Below are positions 23,675 through 33,844 of a stretch of 36,270 nt of DNA, in pieces; position 1 is the stretch's first letter, and every line of letters starts with the position of its first letter. Location of the stretch: positions 1 through 36,270 of the forward strand of contig OMJF01000231.1 in the NCBI GenBank assembly GCA_900299285.1. The letters are read 5' to 3'. A model generated the notes under the pieces. The model made no database searches, had not been told where the DNA came from, and saw only the letters and a program-made list of their open reading frames with translations. This stretch comes from Anabaena sp. 54 (GTDB taxonomy: Bacteria > Cyanobacteriota > Cyanobacteriia > Cyanobacteriales > Nostocaceae). Both the position numbers and the translations under genes were made by a program.

Positions 23675-24751
23675 TTAGTAAGCAATTGATGAATCAATAT
23701 CCTCCAATGTGGGACAGCCACTGAGTGCCATTGCTACCTTTAACTCATCCTCCAGTAGGGAGATGATATGAGATACACCAGTTTTTCCGGCCACTGCTAA
23801 TCCCCATAACACAGGCCGGCCAATGAGTACAGCCTTTGCCCCCAGTGCTAAGGCTTTAAGTATATCTGTACCTCGACGAATCCCCCCATCTAACAAAACC
23901 TCTGCTCGTCCGTTTACTGCTGCTACAATTGGGGCTAGAGCTTCCAAAGAAGCGATCGCCCCGTCTAATTGTCTACCGCCATGATTAGAAACAACAATTG
24001 CTTGAGCGCCATATTCCACAGCTAAAACCGCATCCTCAGGTCGTAAAATTCCTTTAACGACCACAGGTAAGGGACTAATAGATTGTAACCATTGCAAGTC
24101 TTTCCAAGTGACTGCGGGATTAATTTGCTGGCTAAAATAAGTCAATAAACCAGATTCTCCTTGTTCCTGGGGAATCTCTAAACCGGAGATATGGGTGAAA
24201 TTACCAAGCTGTAAACCGGCAGGTAGGGTAAACTGATTAAGTTGGTCTCGTTCTCGTTTTCCCAACACGGGAGCATCTACAGTCAGACAAATCGCTTTGT
24301 AGCCCGCCCTATAAGCTCTTTCTACCAAAGCCCTAGTTAAACCCTGATCTTTGTGTATATACAGTTGAAACCATTGTAAACCATTAGCGACAGTAGCTAC
24401 TTCTTCTAAACTCTTGTTAGCCAATGTACTCAGCACCATACCCACACCAGCATTTTCCGCAGCTAAAGCTGTAGCAATTTCACCCTCTGGATGAGCTAGA
24501 CACTGAAAAGCCATGGGCGCAATTAATAGAGGTAATCGCAAATATTCCCCTAAAACCTTGGTATTTAAGTTAACTTCACTAACATCAACCAGCATTTTTG
24601 GACGAAGTTTAACTCTTGCAAACGCAGCCCGATTATCTTGCAGCGTGATTTCATCCCATGCACCACTACTATAATAATCAAAAACCATCTGTGAAAGATG
24701 CTCTTTTGCCAGTTGTTCGTATGCGAATAAATTAATCGGTGATAGATTCAT
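23675..24751 (-). CDS. FMN-dependent alpha-hydroxy-acid oxidase (lactate/glycolate oxidase family)
   Basis: 358 residues from ATG 24751 (MNLSPINLFAYEQLAKEHLS). The frame is open for 55 more codons upstream, but that part overlaps the end of the M48 gene and lacks family character. Active-site landmarks are Y in 'WFQLYIHKD', D in 'LTVDAP', K in 'PVVVKGIL', H and R in 'VVSNHGGRQLDGA', and the FMN phosphate loop 'LLDGGIRRGTDILKALALGA'. It oxidises L-lactate or glycolate with O2, giving H2O2. N2-fixing cyanobacteria carry an oxidase of this family that prefers L-lactate. Substrate cannot be decided from the sequence alone. Confidence 0.92.
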   Translation of the reverse strand: MNLSPINLFAYEQLAKEHLSQMVFDYYSSGAWDEITLQDNRAAFARVKLRPKMLVDVSEVNLNTKVLGEYLRLPLLIAPMAFQCLAHPEGEIATALAAENAGVGMVLSTLANKSLEEVATVANGLQWFQLYIHKDQGLTRALVERAYRAGYKAICLTVDAPVLGKRERDQLNQFTLPAGLQLGNFTHISGLEIPQEQGESGLLTYFSQQINPAVTWKDLQWLQSISPLPVVVKGILRPEDAVLAVEYGAQAIVVSNHGGRQLDGAIASLEALAPIVAAVNGRAEVLLDGGIRRGTDILKALALGAKAVLIGRPVLWGLAVAGKTGVSHIISLLEDELKVAMALSGCPTLEDIDSSIAY

Positions 24752-24815
24752 GTTAATTAGGGGTAAGTCATGTAGCAAGATACCGCAGTTTAATTGAGAT
24801 TCAATGTGGTACAAT

Positions 24816-25688
24816 CTACCAATTACGCCAACTTCCTGGTGCTGTTTCGTTTTGATGGTTAATACTGTGATTTTGTAATAATTTTTGGTATTCTTGACTA
24901 CTCGCCCACCGATCAATTTCTCGCGCCCGCAATACGGGAACAGGGTGGCTTAATTGGGCTGTGCGGGCGTATTTCACCATTTCCCCCAATTCCGTTTTAC
25001 TAATTTCATCATAGGCACGAGCTTGGTCAATAAAGGACTCTAAATTCAATTGGGGCGCTAAACTGGGAGAACCACCGGCTAACTTCATTAATACTGACAT
25101 GACAATTTTAGGGTCTTGGGTGACTAACAAAGCAGCACGATCGCAGGTAAACTCAGCACAGCGTACCCATTCTAATAATTGTGACTGCATAGCTTGTGCC
25201 AACACAGCACCAATATTTGGCACGACTGCGGCGGCTAAAACCAGTAAATTCACTGGCGTTAAATACACGGTGTGCTCGCATTTGATATGACCTAATTCAT
25301 GTCCAATTACAGCCTGTATTTCTGCTGGTGTCAATATCTCAATTAAGGATGTGTGGATAACCATAAAAGGCTGTTTACCACGCATAGCAAAGGTATAAGC
25401 ATTAGGGGCTGGATGTTGACGCACATATAATTGAGGTGGCTCAATGTCAAGAATTTGACAAGCTTCTAATAATAATTTGTGTAATTCTGGGAGTTGTTTT
25501 TCTCCTACTAAAATACTCGAAGCGATATTCTCTACATAAAAAACCTGTTCTGCCATTGGACCTAGCCAATTTCTAACCATCATATCTAAACCAGGGATTT
25601 GCTTCAGCATTTTAGTAGATTCTAAATCTAGAGTATGACGGAAGGAGTCAGCTTTTAAACCAATTAGCGAGCTTTTCAATAAAGACAT
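24816..25688 (-). CDS. M48-family zinc metallopeptidase
   Basis: 290 residues from ATG 25688 (MSLLKSSLIGLKADSFRHTL). Upstream the frame stays open for 34 codons but runs through a repeat element. The zinc site is H-E-x-x-H in 'AVIGHELGHIKCEH' (about residue 130) with the third ligand in 'CAEFTCDRAALL'. A hydrophobic segment 'TPVNLLVLAAAVVPNIGAVL' lies between them, so it may be membrane associated. Relatives (HtpX/Ste24-like) degrade misfolded or damaged membrane proteins. The 3' end is 64 bp from the oxidase start, so the two could be co-transcribed. Confidence 0.9.
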   Translation of the reverse strand: MSLLKSSLIGLKADSFRHTLDLESTKMLKQIPGLDMMVRNWLGPMAEQVFYVENIASSILVGEKQLPELHKLLLEACQILDIEPPQLYVRQHPAPNAYTFAMRGKQPFMVIHTSLIEILTPAEIQAVIGHELGHIKCEHTVYLTPVNLLVLAAAVVPNIGAVLAQAMQSQLLEWVRCAEFTCDRAALLVTQDPKIVMSVLMKLAGGSPSLAPQLNLESFIDQARAYDEISKTELGEMVKYARTAQLSHPVPVLRAREIDRWASSQEYQKLLQNHSINHQNETAPGSWRNW

Positions 25689-25723
25689 AGTATTTAAAAA
25701 AATTAAAAAATAAAAAAGGAAAT

Positions 25724-25800
25724 GTGGGTTGGGTAAAGCCACAGCAAAACCTAATATTACCAAGGACTTTATTGGGTTTGCTTGAGTCAACCCAACCTAC
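25724..25800. repeat. 77-bp inverted-repeat element (GTAGGTTGGGTTGA type)
   Basis: The ends GTGGGTTGGG and CCCAACCTAC are inverted repeats, a common cyanobacterial palindromic element end. It lies between msrA and the M48 gene, in the M48 promoter region. Confidence 0.7.
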
Positions 25801-25852
25801 AACATAATGCTTTTTAGCCTTAACCAACGGTATTGTGTTAATTTTTAGACTT

Positions 25853-26518
25853 CTAATTTACCTGCGCTTCCGCAAGACCCACGGGACAAGTGACGTTAGT
25901 ACCACCTAAACCACAATAACCACCGGGATTTTTAGCTAAATATTGCTGATGATATTCTTCAGCATAGTAAAATTCAGGTGCATCTAATATCTCTGTTGTA
26001 ATTGTACCATAACCTGCATCCTTGAGAGCTAATTGATAAACATTTCGTGATGTTTCTGCTAATTGTTTTTGATTTTCGGAATAGACGTAAATTCCCGAAC
26101 GATATTGAGTACCAGTGTCGTTACCTTGACCCATTCCTTGGGTTGGGTTGTGGCTTTCCCAGAAGACTTTCAGGAGTTGGGAATAAGTAATTATTTTGGG
26201 GTCAAATACAACCAACACTACCTCATTATGACCGGTCATACCACTACATACTTCTTGGTAAGTGGGGTTGGGTGTGTAACCAGCAGCATAACCTACCGCT
26301 GTAGTGTAAACTCCCGATAATTGCCAAAATTTGCGTTCCGCACCCCAAAAACAGCCTAAACCAAACATAGCAATTTCTAAGCCTTGAGGAAAAGGTGCTT
26401 TGAGGGGGTTTTTATTTACATAATGAAATGCTGGCACTCGCATTATTTCGTTTCGTCCTGGTAACGCTTGCTCAGGTCTTGGCATCGCTGATTTCTTTCC
26501 AAATCCAAATATTCCCAT
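25853..26518 (-). CDS. msrA: peptide-methionine (S)-S-oxide reductase
   Basis: 221 residues. The catalytic Cys is in '[14 protein letters not shown]'. '[20 protein letters not shown]', '[12 protein letters not shown]', '[20 protein letters not shown]' and 'YRSGIY' are standard MsrA signatures. The resolving Cys is in '[17 protein letters not shown]'. The ~45-residue N-terminal extension ([20 protein letters not shown]...) is typical of the longer cyanobacterial form. It repairs oxidised methionine in proteins with thioredoxin. It lies upstream of the M48 peptidase in the same direction. Confidence 0.97.
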   Translation of the reverse strand: MGIFGFGKKSAMPRPEQALPGRNEIMRVPAFHYVNKNPLKAPFPQGLEIAMFGLGCFWGAERKFWQLSGVYTTAVGYAAGYTPNPTYQEVCSGMTGHNEVVLVVFDPKIITYSQLLKVFWESHNPTQGMGQGNDTGTQYRSGIYVYSENQKQLAETSRNVYQLALKDAGYGTITTEILDAPEFYYAEEYHQQYLAKNPGGYCGLGGTNVTCPVGLAEAQVN

Positions 26519-26811
26519 TGTTTTTAATTTATATTAATGATTGCAATGCTTTTTAATTATAAAACTAAATACTTTGGGAGTTTCAAAACACCTCTTAGTT
26601 AGAGTGTGATTATCTACTATTCATAAATGATGTTTTTTGTCAATACTTTAGGACTTACCCACGAGTTACGGAATAAACAAAACACTCCAGGGACGGATAT
26701 TACAGAGAAATGGCAGTTATGGATATTTGGCGTAAATCCTCACCAAAAATCATACATTTGCTTAAAATCCCCCTATCCATTAAAATCAGAAATGCCGCGT
26801 TATCCGTAATT

Positions 26812-27990
26812 ATGTCTAACTCCCAAATAAGTGCTGCTGTTGCGAAACTCTATGATACCTACCCTTTTCCCCCAGAACCAATTTTAGATCAACCACCACC
26901 AGGTTATAATTGGCGCTGGAATTGGTTGGCTGCTTACAACTTTTGTACCGGGAGAAAACCCGAAAATCAACATATCCGTATTTTAGATGCTGGTTGTGGT
27001 TCGGGGGTAGGAACAGAATATTTAGTACATCTTAACCCCTACGCACAGGTAGTAGGCATAGACTTAAGTGCGGGAACTTTAGAAGTAGCAAAAAAACGCT
27101 GTCAAAGCTCTGGTGCTGACCGTGTAGAATTTCATCATCTGAGTATCTATGATGTTGAACAGATACCAGGTGAATTTGATTTGATTAATTGCGTTGGTGT
27201 GCTTCATCATTTACCCGAGGCCATTCCTGGTATTCAAGCATTAGCGCGAAAACTCGCTCCAGGTGGATTAATGCACATCTTTGTCTATGGAGAAATAGGA
27301 AGATGGGAAATACAACTAATGCAACAAGCGATCGCAATTCTCCAAGGTAACAAACGCGGTGACTATCAAGATGGTGTCCACATTGGCAGAAAAATCTTTG
27401 CCTCATTACCAGAAAACAACCGTATTGTCAAGCGTGAAAAAGAAAGATGGTCATTAGAAAACCAGCGGGATGAGTGTTTTGCTGATATGTATGTACATCC
27501 CCAGGAAACTGATTATAATATTGATACATTATTTGCATTAATAGACGCTTCCGGCTTAGACTTTGTAGGGTTCTCAAATCCTGGTTTTTGGCAATTGGAA
27601 AAATTGTTAGAAAAAGCACCGGAGTTAATTGAACGAGCCGCAGAACTAACAGAACGTCAACGTTACAGATTAGTAGAATTATTGAATCCAGAAGTAGCAC
27701 ATTATGAATTTTTTCTCAGTCGTCCTCCCTTACCCAAAAGCGACTGGTCAGCAGATAACAGATTATTAGCAGCCATACCCGAACTTAACCCCTGCATAGA
27801 TGGGTTTCCCAGTCAATGTATATTTAACTACGATTATCAAATCGTTAAGTTATCAACAGCAGAATTAGAATTTATGCAAAACTGTGATAGTAAATCTACC
27901 GTAGCAGAGATTTTAACCAAAGTCCAGTTTGGGTTAGATGGAGTCAGAAATCTTTGGAAACAACATCTTATTTTACTGACACCTGGTTAA
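26812..27990 (+). CDS. class I SAM-dependent methyltransferase with extended C-terminus
   Basis: 392 residues from ATG 26812 (MSNSQISAAVAKLYDTYPFP). The open frame reaches back to 26710, but the added 34 residues are unlike the family. SAM motif I is 'IRILDAGCGSGVGTEYLV', motif II 'VVGIDLSAGTLEVAKKR', and 'LINCVGVLHHLPEAI' is motif IV. The C-terminal ~180 residues contain 'NYDYQIVKLSTAELEFMQNC' and 'TVAEILTKVQFGL', a winged-helix-like module that recurs as a separate 45-residue ORF at 28077-28214. The substrate is unknown, and the 'YDTYPFPP' opening is shared with other cyanobacterial methyltransferases of this group. Confidence 0.85.
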   Translation: MSNSQISAAVAKLYDTYPFPPEPILDQPPPGYNWRWNWLAAYNFCTGRKPENQHIRILDAGCGSGVGTEYLVHLNPYAQVVGIDLSAGTLEVAKKRCQSSGADRVEFHHLSIYDVEQIPGEFDLINCVGVLHHLPEAIPGIQALARKLAPGGLMHIFVYGEIGRWEIQLMQQAIAILQGNKRGDYQDGVHIGRKIFASLPENNRIVKREKERWSLENQRDECFADMYVHPQETDYNIDTLFALIDASGLDFVGFSNPGFWQLEKLLEKAPELIERAAELTERQRYRLVELLNPEVAHYEFFLSRPPLPKSDWSADNRLLAAIPELNPCIDGFPSQCIFNYDYQIVKLSTAELEFMQNCDSKSTVAEILTKVQFGLDGVRNLWKQHLILLTPG

Positions 27991-28076
27991 GTAGAATGGC
28001 GTAATTTAATTGGTAATTTAGCGATCGCACTTTCAGAAATTATTGACAGCGATCGGCTAAAATTAAATTAATTACC

Positions 28077-28214
28077 ATGATCAAATTTGAAGTTCTCCAA
28101 AAATGTCATAGTTCTGCCACAGTGGCGGATATTTTAACCCAAGTTGAGCTAGACTTAAACAGAGTTAAACACCTTTACCAACAACAACCAATCTTACTGA
28201 TCCCCGCCTCATAA
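28077..28214 (+). CDS. 45-aa ORF repeating the methyltransferase C-terminal module
   Basis: ATG ATC AAA TTT gives MIKFEVLQKCHSSATVADIL then TQVELDLNRVKHLYQQQPIL and LIPAS. Aligned with the last ~42 residues of the upstream methyltransferase (LEFMQNCDSKSTVAEILTKV, ...LWKQHLILLTPG), the pattern 'F..L/M..C.S..TVA.ILT.V...L..V..L..Q..ILL.P' is kept. It is most simply a tandem 3' duplication left as a remnant, though a free-standing small partner protein is possible. There is no clear Shine-Dalgarno sequence. It lies 86 bp after the methyltransferase stop, with two GATCG-rich HIP1-like words in the gap. Confidence 0.5.
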   Translation: MIKFEVLQKCHSSATVADILTQVELDLNRVKHLYQQQPILLIPAS

Positions 28215-28297
28215 AAAATAAGTAAGAAATGATGCTCTTATCACTGACCAAAAATAAGTTAATTGTTTTTTTCTAAAGTATTGTTACCGCAACGTGA

Positions 28298-28303
28298 TAT
28301 GAT
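28298..28303 (+). promoter_or_regulatory. candidate -10 box of the atp operon
   Basis: TATGAT sits 54 bases before the atpI start. There is no convincing -35 at the usual distance. It is the best -10-like word in the 143-bp gap, but this is weak evidence. Confidence 0.25.
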
Positions 28304-28357
28304 TTGGCTGACTGGATGTGCGGTCATCATATTTAAACTGTACTAGTTTCAAATGCC

Positions 28358-28819
28358 GTGAGCTTGTCAGACCAACCAATTACGCCCACTCAGACAGCAC
28401 AACAAGATGACAAATCTGGTTTTGTGTCCTCAAAACCAGTGGACTCCTCCATGGAGGAGTTTTATCAACTCTATCGAGAATTGATATTAATCACACTTGT
28501 TTTAACAGGGATAGTCTTTATCTCCGTCTGGATTGCTTATTCACCAAACATTGCTCTAAATTATTTATTAGGGGCGTGTGCAGGTGTGCTTTACTTGAAG
28601 ATGTTGGCAAAAGATGTTGAACGGTTAGGAAAGGAAAAACAAAAACTGAGCAAAACTCGGTTAGCCTTGTTAGTAGTGCTGATTCTCCTGGCCTCAAAGT
28701 TGAATCAACTGCATATACTACCCATATTTTTGGGATTTCTGACCTACAAAGCCACACTCCTCATCTATGTAGTTAGGTTAGCGTTAATTTCTGACTCATC
28801 CAAGCTCCGGCAACCTTAA
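28358..28819 (+). CDS. atpI: ATP synthase protein I
   Basis: 153 residues, start GTG 28358 (TTG two codons later is an alternative). A polar N-terminus is followed by four hydrophobic segments ('[20 protein letters not shown]', '[20 protein letters not shown]', '[14 protein letters not shown]', '[19 protein letters not shown]'). As first gene of the atp operon it is the non-subunit protein I that helps assemble or insert the c-ring. The spacing to atpB is 52 bp. Confidence 0.9.
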   Translation: MSLSDQPITPTQTAQQDDKSGFVSSKPVDSSMEEFYQLYRELILITLVLTGIVFISVWIAYSPNIALNYLLGACAGVLYLKMLAKDVERLGKEKQKLSKTRLALLVVLILLASKLNQLHILPIFLGFLTYKATLLIYVVRLALISDSSKLRQP

Positions 28820-28871
28820 AACGCTCCTCTTCTCCAGGTAAAATTGGAGAAACGATTGAATTGGAAAGAAA

Positions 28872-29627
28872 ATGCTGAATTTTCTGAATGTCTACTCCCT
28901 TCCGCTTGCTGAATTGGAAGTGGGTAAACACCTGTACTGGCAAATAGGTAACTTGAAGCTACATGGTCAGGTGTTTCTCACATCTTGGTTTGTTATTGGC
29001 GTACTCGTCCTAGCTTCCGTCCTGGCCAGTAGTAACGTCAAAAGGATTCCTAGTGGCTTACAAAACTTGATGGAGTACGCCCTAGAATTTATTCGAGATT
29101 TGGCCAAAAACCAGATTGGCGAGAAAGAATATCGCCCCTGGGTGCCCTTCGTAGGCACTTTGTTTTTGTTCATTTTTGTGTCAAATTGGTCAGGGGCATT
29201 AGTTCCTTTTAAGTTAATTCATCTGCCAGAGGGCGAACTGACAGCACCCACAAGCGACATTAACACAACTGTTGCCTTAGCGTTGTTGACATCATTAGCG
29301 TATTTTTATGCAGGATTCAGCAAAAAGGGTTTAGGTTATTTCGGTAACTATGTGCAACCAGTTTCCTTCATGTTGCCATTCAAGATTATTGAAGATTTCA
29401 CAAAACCCCTGTCCCTAAGCTTCCGTTTATTCGGTAACATCTTAGCTGATGAACTAGTCGTGGGAGTGCTGGTACTATTAGTACCCTTGTTCGTGCCTCT
29501 GCCAGTAATGGCTTTGGGACTATTTACCAGCGCCATTCAAGCACTAATTTTTGCCACCCTCGCAGCAGCCTATATCGGCGAAGCGATGGAAGATCATCAT
29601 GGCGAAGAGCATGAGGGAGAACACTAA
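28872..29627 (+). CDS. atpB: ATP synthase F0 subunit a
   Basis: 251 residues with five or more membrane helices. The essential Arg lies in '[18 protein letters not shown]', and '[20 protein letters not shown]' and '[17 protein letters not shown]' are typical of cyanobacterial/chloroplast a subunits. It forms the proton half-channels beside the c-ring in the thylakoid membrane. Acidic/His-rich C-terminus ([12 protein letters not shown]). Confidence 0.98.
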   Translation: MLNFLNVYSLPLAELEVGKHLYWQIGNLKLHGQVFLTSWFVIGVLVLASVLASSNVKRIPSGLQNLMEYALEFIRDLAKNQIGEKEYRPWVPFVGTLFLFIFVSNWSGALVPFKLIHLPEGELTAPTSDINTTVALALLTSLAYFYAGFSKKGLGYFGNYVQPVSFMLPFKIIEDFTKPLSLSFRLFGNILADELVVGVLVLLVPLFVPLPVMALGLFTSAIQALIFATLAAAYIGEAMEDHHGEEHEGEH

Positions 29628-29779
29628 ATCCCCTCAGATGACAAGAGTCAGCCATTAGCGGCAACAGAAAACAGGTGACAGTTAACAGGTGACGGCAATT
29701 AATCATCTGAAAACTGAAAACTGACAACTGACCACTTACCACTGACAAATACAACACCCAACCGTATCTCTAAAAGTAA

Positions 29780-30037
<258 letters not shown>

Positions 30038-30180
30038 TTACAACTGAGTTCTGACTGCGGGCGTGAGCAATCACGTCTGAACAGAAAGTTATGAATTTAT
30101 ACTCATAACTGATGAAATGACTGGCCACCCAAGCTATCAGAACTCAGCATTAACATTAATGTAGATAGGAATAAGCAATC

Positions 30181-30672
30181 ATGACACACTGGATCACCTT
30201 ATTGGCCGTGGAAGAAGTTGCCAAAGAAGGGGGACTGTTTGATCTAGATGCTACTCTGCCCTTAATGGCAATCCAGTTTCTAGTATTAGCCCTGATATTG
30301 AACGCAACTCTTTACAAGCCCTTGGGTAATGCAATAGATGGCCGGAATGAATATATCCGTACCAACAATTTACAAGCCCAAGAACGCTTATCAAAAGCCC
30401 AAGCATTAGCCCAGCAATACGAACAAGAGCTTGCTCAAAGCAGAAAACAAGCTCAAGCAATTGTTGCTCAAGCCCAAGCCGAAGCCCAAAAAATCGCTGC
30501 TCAAAACATCGCCGCAGCGCAACAAGAAGCCCAGGTACAGCGAGAAAAAGCAGCCAGTGAAATTGAGCAGCAAAAACAACAGGCTCTAGCTGCCTTGGAA
30601 ACACAAGTAGATGCTCTCAGTCGCCAAATCCTAGAGAAGCTGTTAGGCGCTGATTTAGTAAGTCAACGCTAA
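30181..30672 (+). CDS. atpG: ATP synthase F0 subunit b'
   Basis: 163 residues: one N-terminal membrane helix ('[20 protein letters not shown]') then a long Ala/Gln/Glu-rich coiled coil. Having both b and b' genes is a feature of photosynthetic bacteria and plastids. It forms half of the peripheral stalk. Cyanobacterial operon nomenclature (atpG = b') is used here. In other schemes it is atpF2. Confidence 0.95.
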   Translation: MTHWITLLAVEEVAKEGGLFDLDATLPLMAIQFLVLALILNATLYKPLGNAIDGRNEYIRTNNLQAQERLSKAQALAQQYEQELAQSRKQAQAIVAQAQAEAQKIAAQNIAAAQQEAQVQREKAASEIEQQKQQALAALETQVDALSRQILEKLLGADLVSQR

Positions 30673-30812
30673 CTTGTGAAAACAGTCATGGGTCATAAGT
30701 GATTAGTAGTCATTAGTTATTGGTATTGAAAACAATTAACAAATGACGACTGACAACGGACAACTGACAAAAAATTTGGAAAATTGGCAGCGCAGTTAGT
30801 GGATAAAGAATC

Positions 30813-31376
30813 ATGGGGACTTTTTTACTGTTGATGACGGAAGCCAGCGCCGTCGGAGGTGAATTGGCACTAAGCAAGGGAGAAAGTGGGTTTAGTCTAA
30901 ATACGAATATTTTAGATACTAACCTGATTAACCTGGCTATTATTATTACTGTGTTGGTTGTATTTGGAAGCAAGGTTTTAGGTAGTACCTTAAAATCTCG
31001 CCGAGAAAATATCGAATCAGCAATTAAGAGTGCAGAGCAGAAGGTAGCAGAAACCGCAGCCAAATTGAAAGAGGCGCAGCAAAAGCTGGAACTTGCTCAA
31101 GAAGAAGCTCAAAGAATCAAACAAACAGCTGAATTAAACGCCCAGAAAGCTAAAGATGCAATTTTAGCCCAATCTGCTGTAGATATTCAAAGGATGCAGG
31201 AAGCGGGAGCGGCTGATTTGAATTCTGAACTAGAAAGAGCCATAACTCAACTCAGACAAAAGGTAGTCTTACAAGCACTACAAAAAGTTGAAGGACAACT
31301 TAAAGCTGGTATTAGCGATGATGCTCAACAGGCTTTAATTGCCCGTAGCATCGCCCAATTGGGAGGGGAGATATGA
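30813..31376 (+). CDS. atpF: ATP synthase F0 subunit b
   Basis: 187 residues: a membrane helix at about 36-55 ('[20 protein letters not shown]') and a stalk-forming helical domain. The stop overlaps the atpH start by four bases (ATGA), indicating translational coupling. It is paired with b' in the peripheral stalk. Confidence 0.97.
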   Translation: MGTFLLLMTEASAVGGELALSKGESGFSLNTNILDTNLINLAIIITVLVVFGSKVLGSTLKSRRENIESAIKSAEQKVAETAAKLKEAQQKLELAQEEAQRIKQTAELNAQKAKDAILAQSAVDIQRMQEAGAADLNSELERAITQLRQKVVLQALQKVEGQLKAGISDDAQQALIARSIAQLGGEI

Positions 31377-31927
31377 AAAATAATGCAGCAACAGCTGAAA
31401 TATCCCAGCCTTATGCGCAGGCACTATTGTCCATTGCTCAGTCTCAAAACTTAACAGAAGAATTTGGGACAGATGCAAGAAGTTTTCTGGGATTATTAAC
31501 AGGTAGCCAAGAACTGAATAACTTTTTGGCTAATCCCTTTGTGAAACCAGAGAACAAAAAAAATCTCCTCAAACAATTACTGGGGGAAGGTGTAAATCCA
31601 TACCTACGTAATTTTTTATTGCTGTTAGTTGACAGAAGACGTATTGGCTTCTTGGAAGAAATTTTACAGCAGTATCTAGCACTATTACGGCAGTTAAATC
31701 AAACTGTATTGGCGGAAATTACTTCTGCTGTTCCTCTCACAGAAAGCCAAAAGCAAGCAATTACAGAAAAGGTAATTACCCTGACCAAAGCTGCACAAGT
31801 AGAATTAGCTACCAAAATAGACAGTGACTTAATTGGTGGTGTAATTATCAAAGTTGGTTCTCAAGTGATTGACGCTAGTTTGCGTGGTCAACTACGTCGT
31901 CTCTCTTTGCGTTTAAGCAGTAACTAA
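31373..31927 (+). CDS. atpH: ATP synthase F1 subunit delta
   Basis: 184 residues. The N-terminal six-helix domain '[20 protein letters not shown]' binds the top of F1. The C-terminal signature '[20 protein letters not shown]' is the family pattern. It links the peripheral stalk to alpha3beta3. Start ATG overlaps the end of atpF. Confidence 0.97.
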   Translation: MKNNAATAEISQPYAQALLSIAQSQNLTEEFGTDARSFLGLLTGSQELNNFLANPFVKPENKKNLLKQLLGEGVNPYLRNFLLLLVDRRRIGFLEEILQQYLALLRQLNQTVLAEITSAVPLTESQKQAITEKVITLTKAAQVELATKIDSDLIGGVIIKVGSQVIDASLRGQLRRLSLRLSSN

Positions 31928-31928
31928 A

Positions 31929-31963
31929 TGGGTAATAGGTAATAGGTAATAGGTAATGGGTAA
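31929..31963. repeat. short tandem repeat between atpH and atpA
   Basis: GGGTAATAGGTAATAGGTAA and further GGTAAT heptamers immediately after the atpH stop. This is the typical short tandem intergenic repeat of heterocystous cyanobacteria, and similar tracts occur after atpC (about 34795-34825) and near 10850. Confidence 0.8.
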
Positions 31964-32035
31964 AATTTTCCCCCATCACCAATCACCAACCACCAATTAT
32001 CATTAACTTCTTTGTGAAACTAATTAGCACGACAA

Positions 32036-33556
32036 ATGAGCATTTCCATTAGACCAGACGAAATCAGCAGCATTATCCAACAACAAATCGAGCAATACGA
32101 CCAAGAGGTTAAAGTTGCTAACGTTGGTACAGTGTTACAAGTGGGTGACGGGATTGCCCGGATTTATGGCTTAGAAAAAGCTATGGCTGGGGAACTCCTA
32201 GAATTTGAAGATGGCACCATTGGTATCGCCCAAAACTTAGAAGAAGATAACGTCGGTGCGGTATTGATGGGTCAAGGTCGGGACATTCAAGAAGGTAGCT
32301 CCGTAACCGCTACCGGTAAAATCGCCCAAGTAGCTGTGGGTGAAGCTTTAATTGGTCGGGTTGTAGATGCTTTAGGTCGTCCCATTGATGGTAAAGGTGA
32401 TCTCAAAACTACCGAAAGTCGGTTAATTGAATCCCCCGCCCCTGGTATTATCGCCCGTCGTTCCGTCCATGAACCGATGCAAACAGGGATCACCGCTATT
32501 GATTCTATGATTCCCGTCGGCCGTGGTCAACGGGAATTAATCATTGGTGACCGACAAACAGGGAAAACAGCGATCGCTATTGATACCATCATTAACCAAA
32601 AGGGTGAAGATGTTGTTTGCGTGTACGTGGCTGTCGGTCAAAAAGCTTCCACCGTGGCTAATGTAGTCCAAACCTTACAAGAAAAAGGCGCTATGGACTA
32701 CACCGTAGTTGTAGCAGCTAACGCCAGTGACCCAGCTACTTTACAATACTTAGCTCCCTACACAGGCGCTAGTATTGCTGAGTATTTTATGTACAAGGGC
32801 AAAGCGACCTTAATTATTTACGATGACCTTTCTAAGCAAGCACAGGCTTACCGTCAAATGTCCTTGCTATTGCGTCGTCCACCCGGTCGGGAAGCTTATC
32901 CTGGAGATGTATTCTACATCCACTCCCGCTTGTTGGAACGCGCTGCTAAATTGAGCGACGAATTGGGTAAAGGTAGTATGACTGCTTTACCAATTATCGA
33001 AACCCAAGCTGGTGACGTATCCGCATATATTCCAACCAATGTAATTTCTATTACTGACGGTCAGATTTTCTTGTCTTCTGACTTGTTTAACTCTGGTATC
33101 CGTCCCGCTGTTAACCCCGGTATCTCTGTATCCCGTGTAGGTTCTGCGGCTCAAACCAAAGCCATGAAAAAAGTTGCTGGTAAAATCAAGCTGGAATTGG
33201 CTCAGTTTGACGATTTACAAGCTTTCGCTCAGTTCGCTTCTGATTTAGATAAAGCTACTCAGGATCAGTTGGCTCGTGGTGCGCGTTTACGGGAATTGTT
33301 AAAACAGCCTCAAAATGACCCTCTTTCCGTCGCTGAACAAGTAGCGGTTCTTTACGCTGGTATTAATGGTTATTTGGATGACATCGCAGTTAATGAAGTA
33401 ACTACCTTTGTTAGAGGTTTACGTGATTACCTCAAGAATGTTAATACTGGCTATTACCAAGGCGTACAAGGAACAAAAGTTCTCGGTGATGCGGAAGAAA
33501 CTGCTTTGAAAGCAGCACTAACGGAGTTCAAAAAGACCTTCCAAGCAGCAGCGTAA
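32036..33556 (+). CDS. atpA: ATP synthase F1 subunit alpha
   Basis: 506 residues. Walker A is '[15 protein letters not shown]'; '[20 protein letters not shown]' holds Walker B, and '[20 protein letters not shown]' contains the alpha signature with the arginine finger region. It forms the non-catalytic nucleotide-binding subunit of the F1 ring. The beta and epsilon genes are elsewhere, as usual in cyanobacteria. Confidence 0.99.
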   Translation: MSISIRPDEISSIIQQQIEQYDQEVKVANVGTVLQVGDGIARIYGLEKAMAGELLEFEDGTIGIAQNLEEDNVGAVLMGQGRDIQEGSSVTATGKIAQVAVGEALIGRVVDALGRPIDGKGDLKTTESRLIESPAPGIIARRSVHEPMQTGITAIDSMIPVGRGQRELIIGDRQTGKTAIAIDTIINQKGEDVVCVYVAVGQKASTVANVVQTLQEKGAMDYTVVVAANASDPATLQYLAPYTGASIAEYFMYKGKATLIIYDDLSKQAQAYRQMSLLLRRPPGREAYPGDVFYIHSRLLERAAKLSDELGKGSMTALPIIETQAGDVSAYIPTNVISITDGQIFLSSDLFNSGIRPAVNPGISVSRVGSAAQTKAMKKVAGKIKLELAQFDDLQAFAQFASDLDKATQDQLARGARLRELLKQPQNDPLSVAEQVAVLYAGINGYLDDIAVNEVTTFVRGLRDYLKNVNTGYYQGVQGTKVLGDAEETALKAALTEFKKTFQAAA

Positions 33557-33559
33557 AAA

Positions 33560-33842
33560 TTTGGGATTTGGGATTTGGGATTTGGGATTAAATAGACTCG
33601 TTCTTTGGATATCAACCCATAAAAGGCGGGGATTTGATGTTTATTTGCAAATGAGTCTCATCTAAAATCCGAAATTCCGAATCTAAAATCTCAAATCTCA
33701 AATCGGATTTTGGCATTAAATAGGCTCGTTCCTTGAATATCAACCCATAAAAGACGGGAATTTGATGTTTATTTGCAAATGAGTCTCATCTAAAATCCGA
33801 AATTCCGAATCTAAAATCTCAAATCCAAAATCTCAAATCGGA
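33560..33842. repeat. heptamer tract plus tandem 128-bp duplication upstream of atpC
   Basis: First come four TTTGGGA units (33561-33587). Then a 128-bp block (33587-33714) is repeated directly at 33715-33842 with few substitutions. Both contain ACTCGTTCTTTGGATATCAA or its variant, 'GATTTGATGTTTATTTGCAA', and end in AAATCGGATT. The second copy runs straight into the atpC ATG (GGATTATGGCT). The first copy ends GGATTTTGGCA, i.e. the same place with TTG instead of ATG. It is therefore a tandem copy of the atpC leader. Confidence 0.9.
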
Positions 33843-33844
33843 TT

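Noticed and set aside
24752..24916. 55-residue N-terminal extension of the alpha-hydroxy-acid oxidase
   Set aside because: It overlaps the 3' end of the M48 gene in another frame and has no family similarity. ATG 24751 gives the standard start MNLSPINLFAYEQLA.
30251..30604. Minus-strand ORF of 117 codons opposite atpG
   Set aside because: It is a shadow caused by the Ala/Gln-rich coiled-coil codons of the b' subunit gene.
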